The notes below the pieces were generated by a model. It was not told the origin of the DNA, searched no databases, and saw only the letters and a program-made list of their open reading frames with translations. A DNA stretch of 64,000 bases from Actinomyces massiliensis 4401292 (GTDB taxonomy: Bacteria > Actinomycetota > Actinomycetes > Actinomycetales > Actinomycetaceae), in NCBI RefSeq assembly GCF_000269805.1, contig NZ_JH711481.1:1737789-1801788 (forward strand). Reading direction: 5' to 3'. Position numbers and translations under genes: made by a program. Shown piece after piece: positions 42,808 through 52,280 of the stretch. Within the stretch, counting starts at the first letter, position 1, and every line of letters begins with the position of its first letter.

Positions 42808-43884
42808 ATGAGCGATTCTGCTGGGCCGCGCACCCGCGGCGAGCTGAGTGAGGCGTGGCTGCGTCATCTCGGGCTCCAGCGGGGCCTGTCCGAGCACACT
42901 GTGCGCGCCTATGTCGCCGACGTCGGCGACCTGCTGACCTTCCTCGGCGTGGGCGGCGACCCCGATGAGCCGATCGGCCCTGCGCTGCTCAGCCTCGACT
43001 TGGCCGATCTGCGCGCCTGGCTGGCAGAGATGTCGGCCGCCGGCAGCGCGCGGGCCACCATTGCGCGCCGTTCCGCGGCGGTGCGGGCCTTCTCCACCTG
43101 GGCGCACCGCAATTGCCTGATCAGCACCGATGTTGCCGCCCGTTTGCGCTCGCCTCGAGCCGAAGGCCGGCTGCCGGCCGTCCTGACCGAGGAGCAGGCC
43201 ACGACACTTCTGGCGGCGGCGGCACGCCGCGCCGAGGAGGCGGGAGCGGAAGTCGTTCCCGTTGAGGCGGAAGGAGGGCTGGAGCGGGCATCGGGACGGA
43301 CGGCGAAGACGGCGAGCTCAGCGGAGACGGCGAGGTCGGCTAAGTCAGCGAAGGCGAGCCCCGAGGACGGCCTTATGCAGGAGGCGATCGCGCTGCGCGA
43401 TGCGGCGCTTCTGGAGGTTCTCTACGCCACGGGCGTGCGCGTCTCAGAACTGTGCGGTCTGGATATCGCCGACCTGGATCGATCCCGGCGCACTCTGCGC
43501 GTGCTGGGCAAGGGGGACAAGGAGCGCACTGTGCCCTACGGGGCGCCGGCCTCTCAGGCGCTCGAGAACTGGCTGGCGGTACGCGACCGGATCGCCCTTG
43601 CGGCCGCCGGCGGTGCGCTGTTCGTCGGGGTGCGCGGACGGCGCCTCGACCCGCGGGCGGTGCGCGATGTCGTTCACCGCGCCGCGGCGCTCGCGGGCGT
43701 GCCCGACCTCGGGCCGCACGGGTTGCGTCACTCGGCGGCCACTCATGTTCTCAATGGGGGAGCGGACCTGCGCAGCGTTCAGGAGCTGCTCGGCCACTCC
43801 TCCTTGGCCACCACTCAGCGTTACACCCACGTATCGGCCGAGCGCCTGCGGGCCGTTTACGCTCAGGCCTTCCCGCGGGCATGA
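42808..43884 (+). CDS. xerC: tyrosine recombinase XerC
   Basis: Resolves chromosome dimers at dif with XerD. The N-terminal SAM-like domain (LRHLGLQRGLSEHTVRAYVADVGDL) and all catalytic residues are present: R211 (ATGVRVSELCGL), K238 (GKGDKERTVP), H304 and R307 (HGLRHSAATH), H330 (LGHSSLATTQ) and the nucleophile Y339 (RYTHVS). At 358 residues it is longer than the usual 300 because of a Thr/Ala/Ser/Lys insertion (about 151-188) made of 9-bp units (43300-43353) between the two domains. It follows dprA on the same strand. Confidence 0.94.
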   Translation: MSDSAGPRTRGELSEAWLRHLGLQRGLSEHTVRAYVADVGDLLTFLGVGGDPDEPIGPALLSLDLADLRAWLAEMSAAGSARATIARRSAAVRAFSTWAHRNCLISTDVAARLRSPRAEGRLPAVLTEEQATTLLAAAARRAEEAGAEVVPVEAEGGLERASGRTAKTASSAETARSAKSAKASPEDGLMQEAIALRDAALLEVLYATGVRVSELCGLDIADLDRSRRTLRVLGKGDKERTVPYGAPASQALENWLAVRDRIALAAAGGALFVGVRGRRLDPRAVRDVVHRAAALAGVPDLGPHGLRHSAATHVLNGGADLRSVQELLGHSSLATTQRYTHVSAERLRAVYAQAFPRA

Positions 43885-44013
43885 GCCGGTCGGTGCGCAA
43901 CATATCCGCGCTTCGGCCCGCCCCCTCGCCGGTGGCGCGCGACACGCAGCGGCGCTCGGCAGCTTTCAGAGCTGCACAAGGCGCTGCGCAATGGGCTGCG
44001 TATACACGTCGCT

Positions 44014-44066
44014 GCATATGCGCATATACGGCATACGCGGCGTACACGGCATGTACGGCATATGCG
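44014..44066. repeat. intergenic 9-bp tandem repeat, six units
   Basis: Units such as GCATATACG, GCATACGCG, GCGTACACG, GCATGTACG and GCATATGCG follow each other without gaps. The array is A+T-richer than its surroundings and lies between the convergent xerC and M23 peptidase genes. The rest of this 243-bp gap shows no gene. Confidence 0.85.
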
Positions 44067-44127
44067 CTGGATAAGCCGGACAAGCTGCGGATGGTCAGCC
44101 CGGTTGGTTCTGCTCAGATCGCTCCGA

Positions 44128-45024
44128 TCACTCCGATCTCAGTGGCTTGAGCCGGATGACGGCGGGATGCAGAAGACGCAACGGGTTGATGTAGCTCTTC
44201 GGCCCGGTGCGCGCGCCCCAGTGCAGAGCGTCCACCCCGTCGGAGCGATGTCCCGCCAGAAGCGTGCCGATGGTCTGCCCTCGAGTGACGACGTCCCCAG
44301 CGGCGACCGAGGCCTCGACCGGCTCGTAGGTGGTGCGGATGCCATCGGCGTGATCGATGGAGACGACCGGCCGCCCCGCGACCGCCCCGGCGAAGACCAC
44401 GGTCCCGTCTCCCGCCGCGAGGACCGGAGAGCCCGCCTGAAGGGACAGGTCCACACCCCGATGACCCGAGCCCCAGGTCACCGTGGGCGGATCGAATCCC
44501 CGGACCACGCTCGCGGGACTGCCGGTCGGCCACCCGTAGGAGGCGCGGGGCGCATGGGTGCGCGGCGCTGTCGATTCCGCCGACTCTCGTGGCGCTCTCA
44601 CCGTCTCTGAGTTCTCGAACGCCCCTGAGTCCCCTGACTTCCCTGTCTTCTCAGCGCCCGGCCCCGCCGGGAGGGCTGAAGGGGAGTCTGAAGGGGAACC
44701 GGGGGAGCTCGCGTACTCCATCGGCGCCATGACCGCGGCCGCGGGCCCGGGCGGAGGCCCGGTGGCGGACAGCGGCAGCAGGCTGAGGCTCATGCCCAGT
44801 GCCAGGGAGCGGAAGCGTCGCCGCCCCGGCTGCTCCGGCCGCCCCGGCCCCGGCAGCGGCAGGAGTGGCCTCGGGGAATGGCCGGGCAGCTCGGGCAGCC
44901 GAGGTTGCGTGTGCGCAGTGTGCGCAGCGGGCACAGTGGGCGCGGTAAGCAAAGCGGACGCAGCGGACGGAGCGGAGGCAGCGGACGGAGCTGACACAGG
45001 CGAGTATGTGGGACTCATGCGCAT
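44128..45024 (-). CDS. secreted M23-family metallopeptidase (LytM domain)
   Basis: A protein of about 298 residues. The C-terminal domain has the zinc ligands and catalytic His of LytM-type peptidoglycan peptidases: HRGVDLSL and HWGARTG, with VLAAGDGTVVFAGAVAGRPVVSIDHADG between. A Ser/Pro/Glu-rich linker and a hydrophobic segment (about residues 70-95, LALGMSLSLLPLSA) suggest export. The N-terminus includes an Ala/Ser/Pro repeat from 9-bp units (44954-44998). ATG 45024 is one of several possible starts (45072, 45018); no ribosome site decides. This gene is often found beside rpsB in actinobacteria. Confidence 0.85.
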   Translation of the reverse strand: MRMSPTYSPVSAPSAASAPSAASALLTAPTVPAAHTAHTQPRLPELPGHSPRPLLPLPGPGRPEQPGRRRFRSLALGMSLSLLPLSATGPPPGPAAAVMAPMEYASSPGSPSDSPSALPAGPGAEKTGKSGDSGAFENSETVRAPRESAESTAPRTHAPRASYGWPTGSPASVVRGFDPPTVTWGSGHRGVDLSLQAGSPVLAAGDGTVVFAGAVAGRPVVSIDHADGIRTTYEPVEASVAAGDVVTRGQTIGTLLAGHRSDGVDALHWGARTGPKSYINPLRLLHPAVIRLKPLRSE

Positions 45025-45665
45025 CAGATTGCGTCGGGAACGCAGGACGGCGCACTCGAGGGCATCGAGCACTGTGGGCAGCGGCGTATCTCAGCGACCG
45101 GTGGAGCCCGTGGAGGTGATAGGAATGACATGCCCTTACCCTGAGATTCTCGCGGATCGGCGCGGAATTGTGACGAATGCTGTGGTAGCCTCACGCTCGC
45201 AGTCGCCTGCGATCTGCTCGCTCCAGTTCGCCGGTCCGGTTGGCAAGGGCATGCGAAGACATGCAAAGGCCTGATGAAAAGCTCAAGGGCTCAGCCATCG
45301 ACGTCGGATCGGCTCAGGACTGGGGATGCGCCGGCCAAGGGCGGTTGACTTCGCGCGCTCGCGCTCGCGCCCATCGGTTCGTCCGATTCGGGTGCGGGAA
45401 TCCTTTCGGGCGTCGCGGCCGAGGTCCTGAACCGTCCGGGCAACCGTCCGGGTGGAGAGGGTGGTCGCGCGTCGCGAGCGCCAGGCCCCATCCTCCCGGC
45501 TCCCGTCGGGACGGAGCCGCGGCCCGCCGCGCGGGCCCACCGGTCAACGGGGAGAAACCATCAATACCGGGGCGCGCCGCCGAGCAGGACGGATGCAGGA
45601 CGGATGACCGCCCCACGACTCACAGCGCACCCGGCGACCTCCGGATTGCGCGCGAAAGGACCGAC
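45025..45665 (+). other. long intergenic and leader region of rpsB-tsf
   Basis: 640 bp between the divergent M23 gene and rpsB. It contains short tandem duplications (AACCGTCCGGGC at 45430-45453; GCAGGACGGAT at 45584-45605), both likely slippage products. It must hold the rpsB promoter; TAGCCT near 45186 is a possible -10 box. I found neither a c-di-AMP riboswitch on the M23 side nor a known r-protein leader on the rpsB side. Confidence 0.4.
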
Positions 45666-46595
45666 ATGGCGATCGTCACCATGCGTCAGCTCCTCGAGAG
45701 CGGTGTCCACTTCGGACACCAGACTCGTCGCTGGAACCCCAAGATGAAGCGCTTCATCCTCACTGAGCGCAACGGCATCTACGTCATCGACCTCCAGCAG
45801 ACCGTCGAGGGCATCAACACCGCCTACGACTTCGTCAAGGAGACCGTCGCCCGCGGCGGCACCATTCTGTTCGTCGGTACCAAGAAGCAGGCCCAGGCAG
45901 CCGTGGCCGAGCAGGCCCAGCGCGTCGGCATGCCCTACGTGAGCCAGCGCTGGCTCGGCGGCATGCTCACCAACTTCTCCACTGTGCGCGCCCGCCTGGA
46001 CCGTATGAAGGAGCTCGAGCAGATCGACTTCGACGATGTGGCCGGATCCGGCCGCACGAAGAAGGAGCTGCTCATGATGCGCCGCGAGAAGGACAAGCTC
46101 GTCAAGACTCTCGGCGGTATTCGCGACATGTCCAAGCTGCCCGCCGCGGTGTGGGTCGTCGACACCAAGAAGGAGCACCTGGCGATCTCCGAGGCCCAGA
46201 AGCTGGGCATCCCCGTTGTCGCCATCCTCGACACCAACTGCGACCCCGATGAGGTCACCTACGGCGTTCCCGGCAACGACGACGCCATCCGTGCAGTCAG
46301 CCTGCTGACCCGCGTCGTCGCCGATGCCGCTGCCGAGGGCCTCGTGGCCCGTTCCGCCGGACGCGCCCGCACGGGCGCGGAGGCCGAGGTCGCCGCTCCC
46401 GACGCCGAGCCCCTGCCCGAGTGGGAGGCCGCCCTCCTCGCCGGCGCCGAGGCCGAGCAGACCGGACAGGCCGGATCGGCTGGACAGGCCGAGCAGAGCG
46501 AGTCGGCTGAGTCGGCACCTGCCGAGCAGAGTGCGGCTCCCGAGCAGCCGGCCGCCGAGGCGAGCGGGCAGACGGCCGACGCCCAGCAGGCCTGA
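45666..46595 (+). CDS. rpsB: 30S ribosomal protein S2
   Basis: S2 joins late in 30S assembly and contacts S1. Family core [31 protein letters not shown], the coiled-coil region and [37 protein letters not shown] are complete. ATG 45666 follows GAAAGGA by 6 nt; the open frame upstream is not conserved. The tail after residue 245 (Ala/Glu/Gln/Ser-rich, with repeated Gly-Gln-Ala and Glu-Ser-Ala) extends the protein to 309 residues, longer than the usual 230-260. First of the rpsB-tsf pair. Confidence 0.97.
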   Translation: MAIVTMRQLLESGVHFGHQTRRWNPKMKRFILTERNGIYVIDLQQTVEGINTAYDFVKETVARGGTILFVGTKKQAQAAVAEQAQRVGMPYVSQRWLGGMLTNFSTVRARLDRMKELEQIDFDDVAGSGRTKKELLMMRREKDKLVKTLGGIRDMSKLPAAVWVVDTKKEHLAISEAQKLGIPVVAILDTNCDPDEVTYGVPGNDDAIRAVSLLTRVVADAAAEGLVARSAGRARTGAEAEVAAPDAEPLPEWEAALLAGAEAEQTGQAGSAGQAEQSESAESAPAEQSAAPEQPAAEASGQTADAQQA

Positions 46596-46707
46596 GCATG
46601 CCTGGGCGCCTTGCCCGCCCCACCTGCCGTCGCAGACGGCCGTAGGAGCGCAGTCGGGCGCACTCAGGCGCATCAAGCAATACCAGGAGATATTCAGGAG
46701 AAGTTAT

Positions 46708-47547
46708 ATGGCGAACTACACCACTGCCGACATCAAGGCGCTGCGCGAGAAGACCGGCGCCGGCATGCTCGACGTCAAGAAGGCCCTCGACGAGGCCGAC
46801 GGCGACGCCGAGAAGGCCATCGAGATCATCCGCGTCAAGGGCCTCAAGGGCATCGCCAAGCGCGAGGGCCGCGCGGCCTCCGCCGGCCTCATCGCGGCCA
46901 AGGTCGTCGACTCCGACGAGGGCCAGGTCGGCGTCCTCGTTGAGATCAACGCCGAGACCGACTTCGTGGCCAAGAACGAGAAGTTCATCGACTTCGCCGC
47001 CAAGGTCCTCGACGCCGCTGTCGCCTCCGGCGCCGAGACCGCGGAGGCGCTCGCCGAGGTCGAGGTGGACGGCTCCACCGTCAAGGAGCTGACCGACTCC
47101 ATGCAGGCCGTCATCGGCGAGAAGATCGTCGTGCGCCGCGTCGCCCGCCTGGTCGCCCCGAGGGTCGAGACCTACCTGCACCGCACCAACCCCGACCTGC
47201 CCGCCCAGGTCGCCGTGCTCGTCGGCACGGATGAGGCGGCTGCCGAGGTCGCCCACGACGTCGCGATGCACATCGCCGCCTACTCCCCGCTCTACCTCAC
47301 CCGTGAGGATGTCCCGGCCGAGGTCGTGGACAAGGAGCGCGCCATCGCCGAGGAGACCACCCGCGCTGAGGGCAAGCCCGAGAAGGCCATCCCCAGGATC
47401 GTCGAGGGCCGTCTGGGCGGCTACTTCAAGGAGAACTGCCTGGTCGACCAGGCCTACGCCAAGGACCCCAAGACCACAGTGGACAAGGTGGTCAAGGCCA
47501 CTGGCGGCAAGCTCACCGGGTTCGTGCGCTTCCGCGTCGGCGCCTGA
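46708..47547 (+). CDS. tsf: elongation factor Ts
   Basis: EF-Ts releases GDP from EF-Tu. A 279-residue protein with the N-terminal EF-Tu contact region MANYTTADIKALREKTGAGMLDVKKAL, VEINAETDFVAKNEKF, and the C-terminal CLVDQAYAKDPKTTV. AGGAG lies 7 nt before ATG 46708; the frame open before it is not conserved. It follows rpsB by 112 nt and is ended by a strong hairpin. Confidence 0.97.
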   Translation: MANYTTADIKALREKTGAGMLDVKKALDEADGDAEKAIEIIRVKGLKGIAKREGRAASAGLIAAKVVDSDEGQVGVLVEINAETDFVAKNEKFIDFAAKVLDAAVASGAETAEALAEVEVDGSTVKELTDSMQAVIGEKIVVRRVARLVAPRVETYLHRTNPDLPAQVAVLVGTDEAAAEVAHDVAMHIAAYSPLYLTREDVPAEVVDKERAIAEETTRAEGKPEKAIPRIVEGRLGGYFKENCLVDQAYAKDPKTTVDKVVKATGGKLTGFVRFRVGA

Positions 47548-47585
47548 GCGCGGCCATCCCCGCTGTTCCGGCGGCATACCCGCTG

Positions 47586-47623
47586 ACGAGGGCCCCGCGA
47601 GCACCCGCTCGCGGGGCCCTCGT
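47586..47623 (+). terminator. strong terminator after tsf
   Basis: A perfect 17-bp stem (47586-47602 with 47607-47623) and 4-nt loop, 38 nt after the stop codon. It separates rpsB-tsf from pyrH-frr. The 300 nt after it hold no gene. Confidence 0.85.
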
Positions 47624-47930
47624 GCACTCTGCCGGGGACGTCTGCCCATGGACGCGTCCCGGGATGCACCGGCATACTCGCCCCCAAGATCAGATGGCTG
47701 CCCTGATCGCCCCTGACCGCCATGGTGGACCCCAGTCGCATGATGAGTGTTCCGGACCCTGATGACGGTGCGGGGCATCATCGGGTACGCGGGTATGCCG
47801 GGCCGTGCGGGCCCGCTGCAAAGTCGTGACAACGCGCAGAATAAGCGTGTTCACGACAAGCGGTAGGCTCGTCTTCGGCGCATGCGCGTATCCGGATACG
47901 ATCATCGGAAAAATCCAGGAGACATCACTT

Positions 47931-48677
47931 ATGACCCCCCAGCCGCCGTCCTCCGAGGCCCCGGCCGCGCATCCGCGCCGCGTTCTGCTCAAGCTCTCCG
48001 GAGAGGTTTTCGGCGGGGGAGCGGTGGGGCTGGACCCCGACGTCGTCTCCGACGCCGCTCGGCAGATCGCCGAGGCGGTAGCCACAGGCGTCCAGGTCGC
48101 GGTCGTCGTGGGAGGGGGCAACTTCTTCCGCGGCGCCGAGCTCTCGCAGAGCGGCATGGCCCGCGACCGCGCCGACTACATGGGCATGCTCGGCACTGTC
48201 ATGAATGCCCTGGCGCTGCAGGACTTCATCGAGAAGGCCGGAGTGCCCGCGCGCGTCCAGTCCGCCATCGCCATGACACAGGTCGCCGAGCCCTACATCC
48301 CGCTGCGCGCCATCCGCCACCTGGAGAAGGGGCGGGTCGTCGTCTTCGGCGCCGGAGCGGGTCTGCCCTATTTCTCCACCGATACCGTCTCCGCCCAGCG
48401 GGCGCTGGAGACCCGCTGCGACGAGCTCCTCGTGGGCAAGAACGGCGTCGACGGCGTCTACACGGCCGATCCGCGCAAGGACCCGACGGCCCGGCTGCTC
48501 AGCCGCCTGACCTACGAGCGCGCTCTGGCCGACGGGCTCAAGGTCGTCGATGCCTCCGCCTTCGCCCTGTGCCGCGACAACAGCCTGACCATGCGCGTCT
48601 TCGGCATGGGCGAGGGCGGCAATATCACTCGCGCACTTCTCGGTGAGCAGATCGGTACCCTCGTTACACAGGACTGA
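47931..48677 (+). CDS. pyrH: UMP kinase
   Basis: Phosphorylates UMP to UDP; the hexamer is regulated by UTP and GTP. 248 residues with [45 protein letters not shown] and [17 protein letters not shown], all typical. ATG 47931 has AGGAG 9 nt upstream. Its promoter may be TTCGGC-17-TACGAT, about 30 nt before. It forms a unit with frr, as in nearly all bacteria. Confidence 0.96.
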   Translation: MTPQPPSSEAPAAHPRRVLLKLSGEVFGGGAVGLDPDVVSDAARQIAEAVATGVQVAVVVGGGNFFRGAELSQSGMARDRADYMGMLGTVMNALALQDFIEKAGVPARVQSAIAMTQVAEPYIPLRAIRHLEKGRVVVFGAGAGLPYFSTDTVSAQRALETRCDELLVGKNGVDGVYTADPRKDPTARLLSRLTYERALADGLKVVDASAFALCRDNSLTMRVFGMGEGGNITRALLGEQIGTLVTQD

Positions 48678-48730
48678 CCCTGCGCCCGAATCATCCGAGA
48701 AACACCCCGCCCACCACCGAAGGAAGAACC

Positions 48731-49288
48731 ATGATCGACGACGTCATGCTCGAGGCCGAGGACAAGATGGACAAGGCACTCGAGGCCGCCAAGCACGAGC
48801 TGGCGGCCATTCGCACCGGCCGCGCCAACCCCGCCATGTTCACCCCGATCCTGGTCGATTACTACGGGGCCCCCACCCCGCTCCAGCAGCTGGCCTCGAT
48901 CACCATCCCCGAGGCGCGCACCGTCATCGTCAGCCCCTTCGACCGCTCTGCGATGAAGGCCATCACCACCGCCATCCGCGAGTCCGACCTCGGCGTCAAC
49001 CCGACCGACGACGGCACGGTCATCCGCGTGACCCTGCCCGCCCTGACGGAGGAGCGCCGTAAGGACTACGTCAAGCTCGCGCGCAGCCGTGCCGAGGAAT
49101 CCCGCGTTCAGGTGCGCGGCATTCGCGGCAAGTCCAAGAAGGAGCTCGAGGCGATCAAGAAGGCCGGCGATGCCGGAGAGGACGATGTCATGCGCGCGGA
49201 GTCCGAGCTCGATGCCCTGACCAAGCGCTTCGTGGAGGCCATTGATGCTGCGCTGACCGCTAAGGAGGCCGAGCTTCTCGACGTCTGA
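48731..49288 (+). CDS. frr: ribosome recycling factor
   Basis: Splits post-termination ribosomes with EF-G. 185 residues with the complete family sequence: DKALEAAKHELAAIRTGRANPAMF, LQQLASITIPEARTVIVSPFDRSAM, and KKELEAIKKAGDAGEDDVMRAESELDALTKRFVEAID. ATG 48731 follows GAAGGAAGAACC. It is 53 nt after pyrH. Confidence 0.97.
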   Translation: MIDDVMLEAEDKMDKALEAAKHELAAIRTGRANPAMFTPILVDYYGAPTPLQQLASITIPEARTVIVSPFDRSAMKAITTAIRESDLGVNPTDDGTVIRVTLPALTEERRKDYVKLARSRAEESRVQVRGIRGKSKKELEAIKKAGDAGEDDVMRAESELDALTKRFVEAIDAALTAKEAELLDV

Positions 49289-49330
49289 GCCGCGCCCCAC
49301 CCGCTTTCGCAGACCGATGAGAACGCATAC

Positions 49331-50278
49331 GTGACTGTGCCGACTTCGCTGACCTCACTGCTGGCCCCGCCGCCGACCCGCAACCGCGCCCCCCTGCCCG
49401 CCACCGGGCGGGCAGGGCGGAACCTGCCTGCCGCCGTCGGGGTGGCGGTCGTCCTGATCGGCGCTGTTCTGGCGTCGTTGCTGTTCTACAAAGTGGCGTT
49501 CGTCGGGGTCGTGGTCGTCGCGGTCTGCGGTGCGCTGTGGGAACTCGCCGGAGCCTTCGCACGCAAGGGCATCCGGCTGCCCCTGGCCCCCCTGTGGCTC
49601 GGCTCCATCGGGATGGCCGTGTGCGCCTGGACCATCGGGGCCGAGGCGGCCCTCGGCGCCTACCTGGCCACCACGGGCGCCTGCGTGCTGTGGTGCTTCA
49701 TGAATCAGGCCGAGGCCGAGTCGGGCACCGACTTCGAGGCCCCCGACCACATGATCCCGCGCACGGACGAGCACGACGCCGTGCGGCGCTCCCGCTCTGC
49801 GGAGGCCTCCGCCTCCGTCTTCGCTGCGACCTACTTGCCGTTCCTGGCCAGCTTCGCCGTCCTGGTGGCCCATCAGGATCACGGTGTCGGCAAGGTCCTG
49901 ATGCTCATCGCTCTGCCGGCGGCCAATGACACCGGAGGCTGGTTGGCGGGCATCACCCTCGGCAGGCATCCCATGGCGCCGCGGGTATCGCCCAAGAAGT
50001 CCTGGGAGGGCTTCATCGGGTCCATGATCGCCGCCGTGGGCGTGGGCGCGGGCTTTCTGTGGAGCCTGGGCGGCCCCTGGTGGGCGGGCGCCGCCCTGGG
50101 CGCCACCATCGTCGTCGTCTCGACTCTGGGCGACCTGGGGGAGTCCCTGCTCAAACGCGATCTCGGTCTGAAGGACATGGGCACCCTCCTGCCGGGGCAC
50201 GGCGGTCTCATGGACCGTCTCGACTCGATTCTCGTGGCGGCCCCCGTCGTCTACGTCTTCTCCCTGATCGTCTTATAG
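49331..50278 (+). CDS. cdsA: phosphatidate cytidylyltransferase (CDP-diacylglycerol synthase)
   Basis: Converts phosphatidate and CTP to CDP-diacylglycerol for phospholipid synthesis. A 315-residue membrane protein with eight or so hydrophobic segments. The family signature near the C-terminus is LLKRDLGLKDMGTLLPGHGGLMDRLDS, preceded by PKKSWEGFIG. GTG 49331 has weak upstream support. It follows frr by 42 nt and precedes rlmN, the standard actinobacterial order. Confidence 0.94.
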   Translation: MTVPTSLTSLLAPPPTRNRAPLPATGRAGRNLPAAVGVAVVLIGAVLASLLFYKVAFVGVVVVAVCGALWELAGAFARKGIRLPLAPLWLGSIGMAVCAWTIGAEAALGAYLATTGACVLWCFMNQAEAESGTDFEAPDHMIPRTDEHDAVRRSRSAEASASVFAATYLPFLASFAVLVAHQDHGVGKVLMLIALPAANDTGGWLAGITLGRHPMAPRVSPKKSWEGFIGSMIAAVGVGAGFLWSLGGPWWAGAALGATIVVVSTLGDLGESLLKRDLGLKDMGTLLPGHGGLMDRLDSILVAAPVVYVFSLIVL

Positions 50279-50350
50279 ATCGTCCGATAATCCGACAGGA
50301 AGCAGCCCTTCAACAGCCGTCCGCCCATCGTCGACAGGAGCACCGAACCC

Positions 50351-51619
50351 GTGAGAACCACGCACGACCGCGGCCACAGGCCCCGGCCCGCGCCCATTGT
50401 CATCGGACGCGGACCGACGGCTCCCGAGCCGGGTCGGGTTCAGGTGCGTCCCACCGACCAGCCGCCCGAGGGCGCCACCAGCCCCGACGCGCGCCCCCGC
50501 CTGTCCTTCGCCGTGCCCGCGGCGCGGGGCAAGGCCCCCCGCCACCTGGCCGACCTCGACCTGAGGGGCCGCAAGGCCGCCCTGAAGGAGGCGGGCCTGC
50601 CCGCCTTCCGGGCCGACCAGCTCTCGCGCCACTACTTCACCCGCTTCACCCGTGACGCCGCCGATATGACCGACCTGCCCGCCGGTCTGCGCGATCAGCT
50701 GAGCGCCGAGCTCCTGCCCGATCTCATCCACAAGGTGCGCGTGCTCCGCGCCGATCAGGGGCGCACCATGAAGCACCTGTGGGAGCTGCACGACGGGGTG
50801 CGCGTGGAGTCCGTCCTCATGCGGTACAAGGACCGCACCACCCTGTGCGTCTCCTCCCAGGCGGGGTGCGGCATGGCCTGTCCCTTCTGCGCCACCGGTC
50901 AGATGGGACTGACGCGCAACCTGTCGGCCGCCGAGATCGTCGAGCAGGTGCGCCACGCCGCGCAGGCGTCGGCGGCGGGGACGCTCACCGGCGGCCCCGC
51001 CCGCCTGTCCAACGTCGTCTTCATGGGCATGGGCGAGCCCATGATCAACTACAAGAACGTCGTGGCCGCCCTGCATCGGCTCATCGACCCGTCTCCCGAG
51101 GGCTTCGGGCTGTCGGCCCGCGCGATCACCGTCTCCACGGTCGGCCTGGTGCCCCTGATCCGCAAGCTCGCCACCGAGGGCATGCCGGTGACGCTGGCAG
51201 TGTCCCTGCACGCCCCGGACGACGAGCTGCGCGACGAGCTCATCCCCGTCAACTCCAAGTGGAAGGTGGGCGAGCTCCTCGACGCCGCCTACGACTACTT
51301 CCGCGCCACCGGGCGGCGCGTATCCATCGAGTACGCGCTCATCAAGGACATGAACGACCACGCCTGGCGCGCCCAGCGCCTGGCGGATGAACTGTGCTCC
51401 CGCGGCCGCGGATGGGCGCACGTCAACCCCATTCCCCTCAATCCCACACCAGGCTCCATCTGGACCTGCTCCGAACCAGATGTGCAGGATCTCTTCGTCG
51501 ACACGCTGAGGCGCGCAGGCATCACGACGACGGTACGGGATACTCGAGGAAGTGACATCGAAGGCGCCTGCGGCCAGCTGGCCACTGAGGTGCTCCACCA
51601 GGAAAGGGCGAGAACATGA
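50351..51619 (+). CDS. rlmN: dual-specificity 23S rRNA/tRNA adenine-C2 methyltransferase RlmN
   Basis: A radical-SAM enzyme that methylates A2503 of 23S rRNA and A37 of some tRNAs. The cluster-binding CxxxCxxC is in [39 protein letters not shown] and a later Cys complete the pattern. The N-terminus has about 50 extra polar residues before the first conserved part. GTG 50351 is the likely start. It overlaps the next gene by 4 nt. Confidence 0.95.
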   Translation: MRTTHDRGHRPRPAPIVIGRGPTAPEPGRVQVRPTDQPPEGATSPDARPRLSFAVPAARGKAPRHLADLDLRGRKAALKEAGLPAFRADQLSRHYFTRFTRDAADMTDLPAGLRDQLSAELLPDLIHKVRVLRADQGRTMKHLWELHDGVRVESVLMRYKDRTTLCVSSQAGCGMACPFCATGQMGLTRNLSAAEIVEQVRHAAQASAAGTLTGGPARLSNVVFMGMGEPMINYKNVVAALHRLIDPSPEGFGLSARAITVSTVGLVPLIRKLATEGMPVTLAVSLHAPDDELRDELIPVNSKWKVGELLDAAYDYFRATGRRVSIEYALIKDMNDHAWRAQRLADELCSRGRGWAHVNPIPLNPTPGSIWTCSEPDVQDLFVDTLRRAGITTTVRDTRGSDIEGACGQLATEVLHQERART

Positions 51620-52161
51620 GCGACATGTTCCCGAGGGCGGGCTTGTTCCGGCAGGGCTACCGCCGTGAACAGGTCGAGGGATACTTCACGACCGCTCACG
51701 AGATCTATGATGCCGGTGAGCTCGACGAGATGGACTCCGAGGGCGTGCGCACCGTCGCCTTCGACATCGTGCGCGGCGGTTATAAGCCCGCTGCCGTCGA
51801 TTCCGCGCTGGACCGGCTCGAGGCGGCCTTCCTCCAGCGCCGTCGGGCCGACTTCGTGGCCGAGCGGGGCCGTAAGGCCTGGATGGAGGAGGTCGCCCAG
51901 CTGGCCACCACCCTCTATCCGCGGCTGCTGCGGCCGCACGGGTCGCGCTTCGCCTCCGCCCACAAGCACGGGTACTCCAAGGTCGAGGTCGATCGGCTCA
52001 TGGATCGCGTCGCCTCCTACTTCGATGCCGCCACCGCCCTGTCCTCCATCGAGGTGCGCACGGCGACCTTCTCCGCCGCGAGGAAGGACGCCGCCTACGA
52101 CGAGCGGAGCGTGGACCGCTACCTCGCCCGCGTCGTCGAGGTCCTGCTGTCCGTCGAGTGA
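51616..52161 (+). CDS. DivIVA-domain repeat protein of unknown function
   Basis: A 181-residue protein. Two or three copies of a DivIVA-like short motif appear ([14 protein letters not shown] near the start, [20 protein letters not shown] in the middle, and [15 protein letters not shown] at the end), each a Gly-Tyr followed by a helix. Such motifs are best known from DivIVA/Wag31, which marks curved membranes and cell poles, but no long coiled coil follows here. The start overlaps the rlmN stop (ATGA), so it is co-translated. It may link membrane growth with the lipid and isoprenoid genes around it. Confidence 0.8.
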   Translation: MSDMFPRAGLFRQGYRREQVEGYFTTAHEIYDAGELDEMDSEGVRTVAFDIVRGGYKPAAVDSALDRLEAAFLQRRRADFVAERGRKAWMEEVAQLATTLYPRLLRPHGSRFASAHKHGYSKVEVDRLMDRVASYFDAATALSSIEVRTATFSAARKDAAYDERSVDRYLARVVEVLLSVE

Positions 52162-52280
52162 GGTCGAGTCAGTTCGAGTGAGACTGCCCGGTCGGGCGGC
52201 GGCGCGCCGCCTCCGAGCGGGCCCGCGCCGGAGCGGCGGCGCGTCGTATGCGCATCCATCGCGTTCAGGAAGGAACAGGC

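Noticed and set aside
45025-45260. c-di-AMP riboswitch before the M23 peptidase
   Set aside because: I looked for the conserved ydaO-type core in the minus-strand sequence and did not find it.
45240-45665. N-terminal extension of rpsB by 142 codons
   Set aside because: No conservation, and a ribosome site (GAAAGGA) points to ATG 45666.
46324-46707. N-terminal extension of tsf by 128 codons
   Set aside because: It overlaps the rpsB tail in another frame; AGGAG before ATG 46708 fixes the start.
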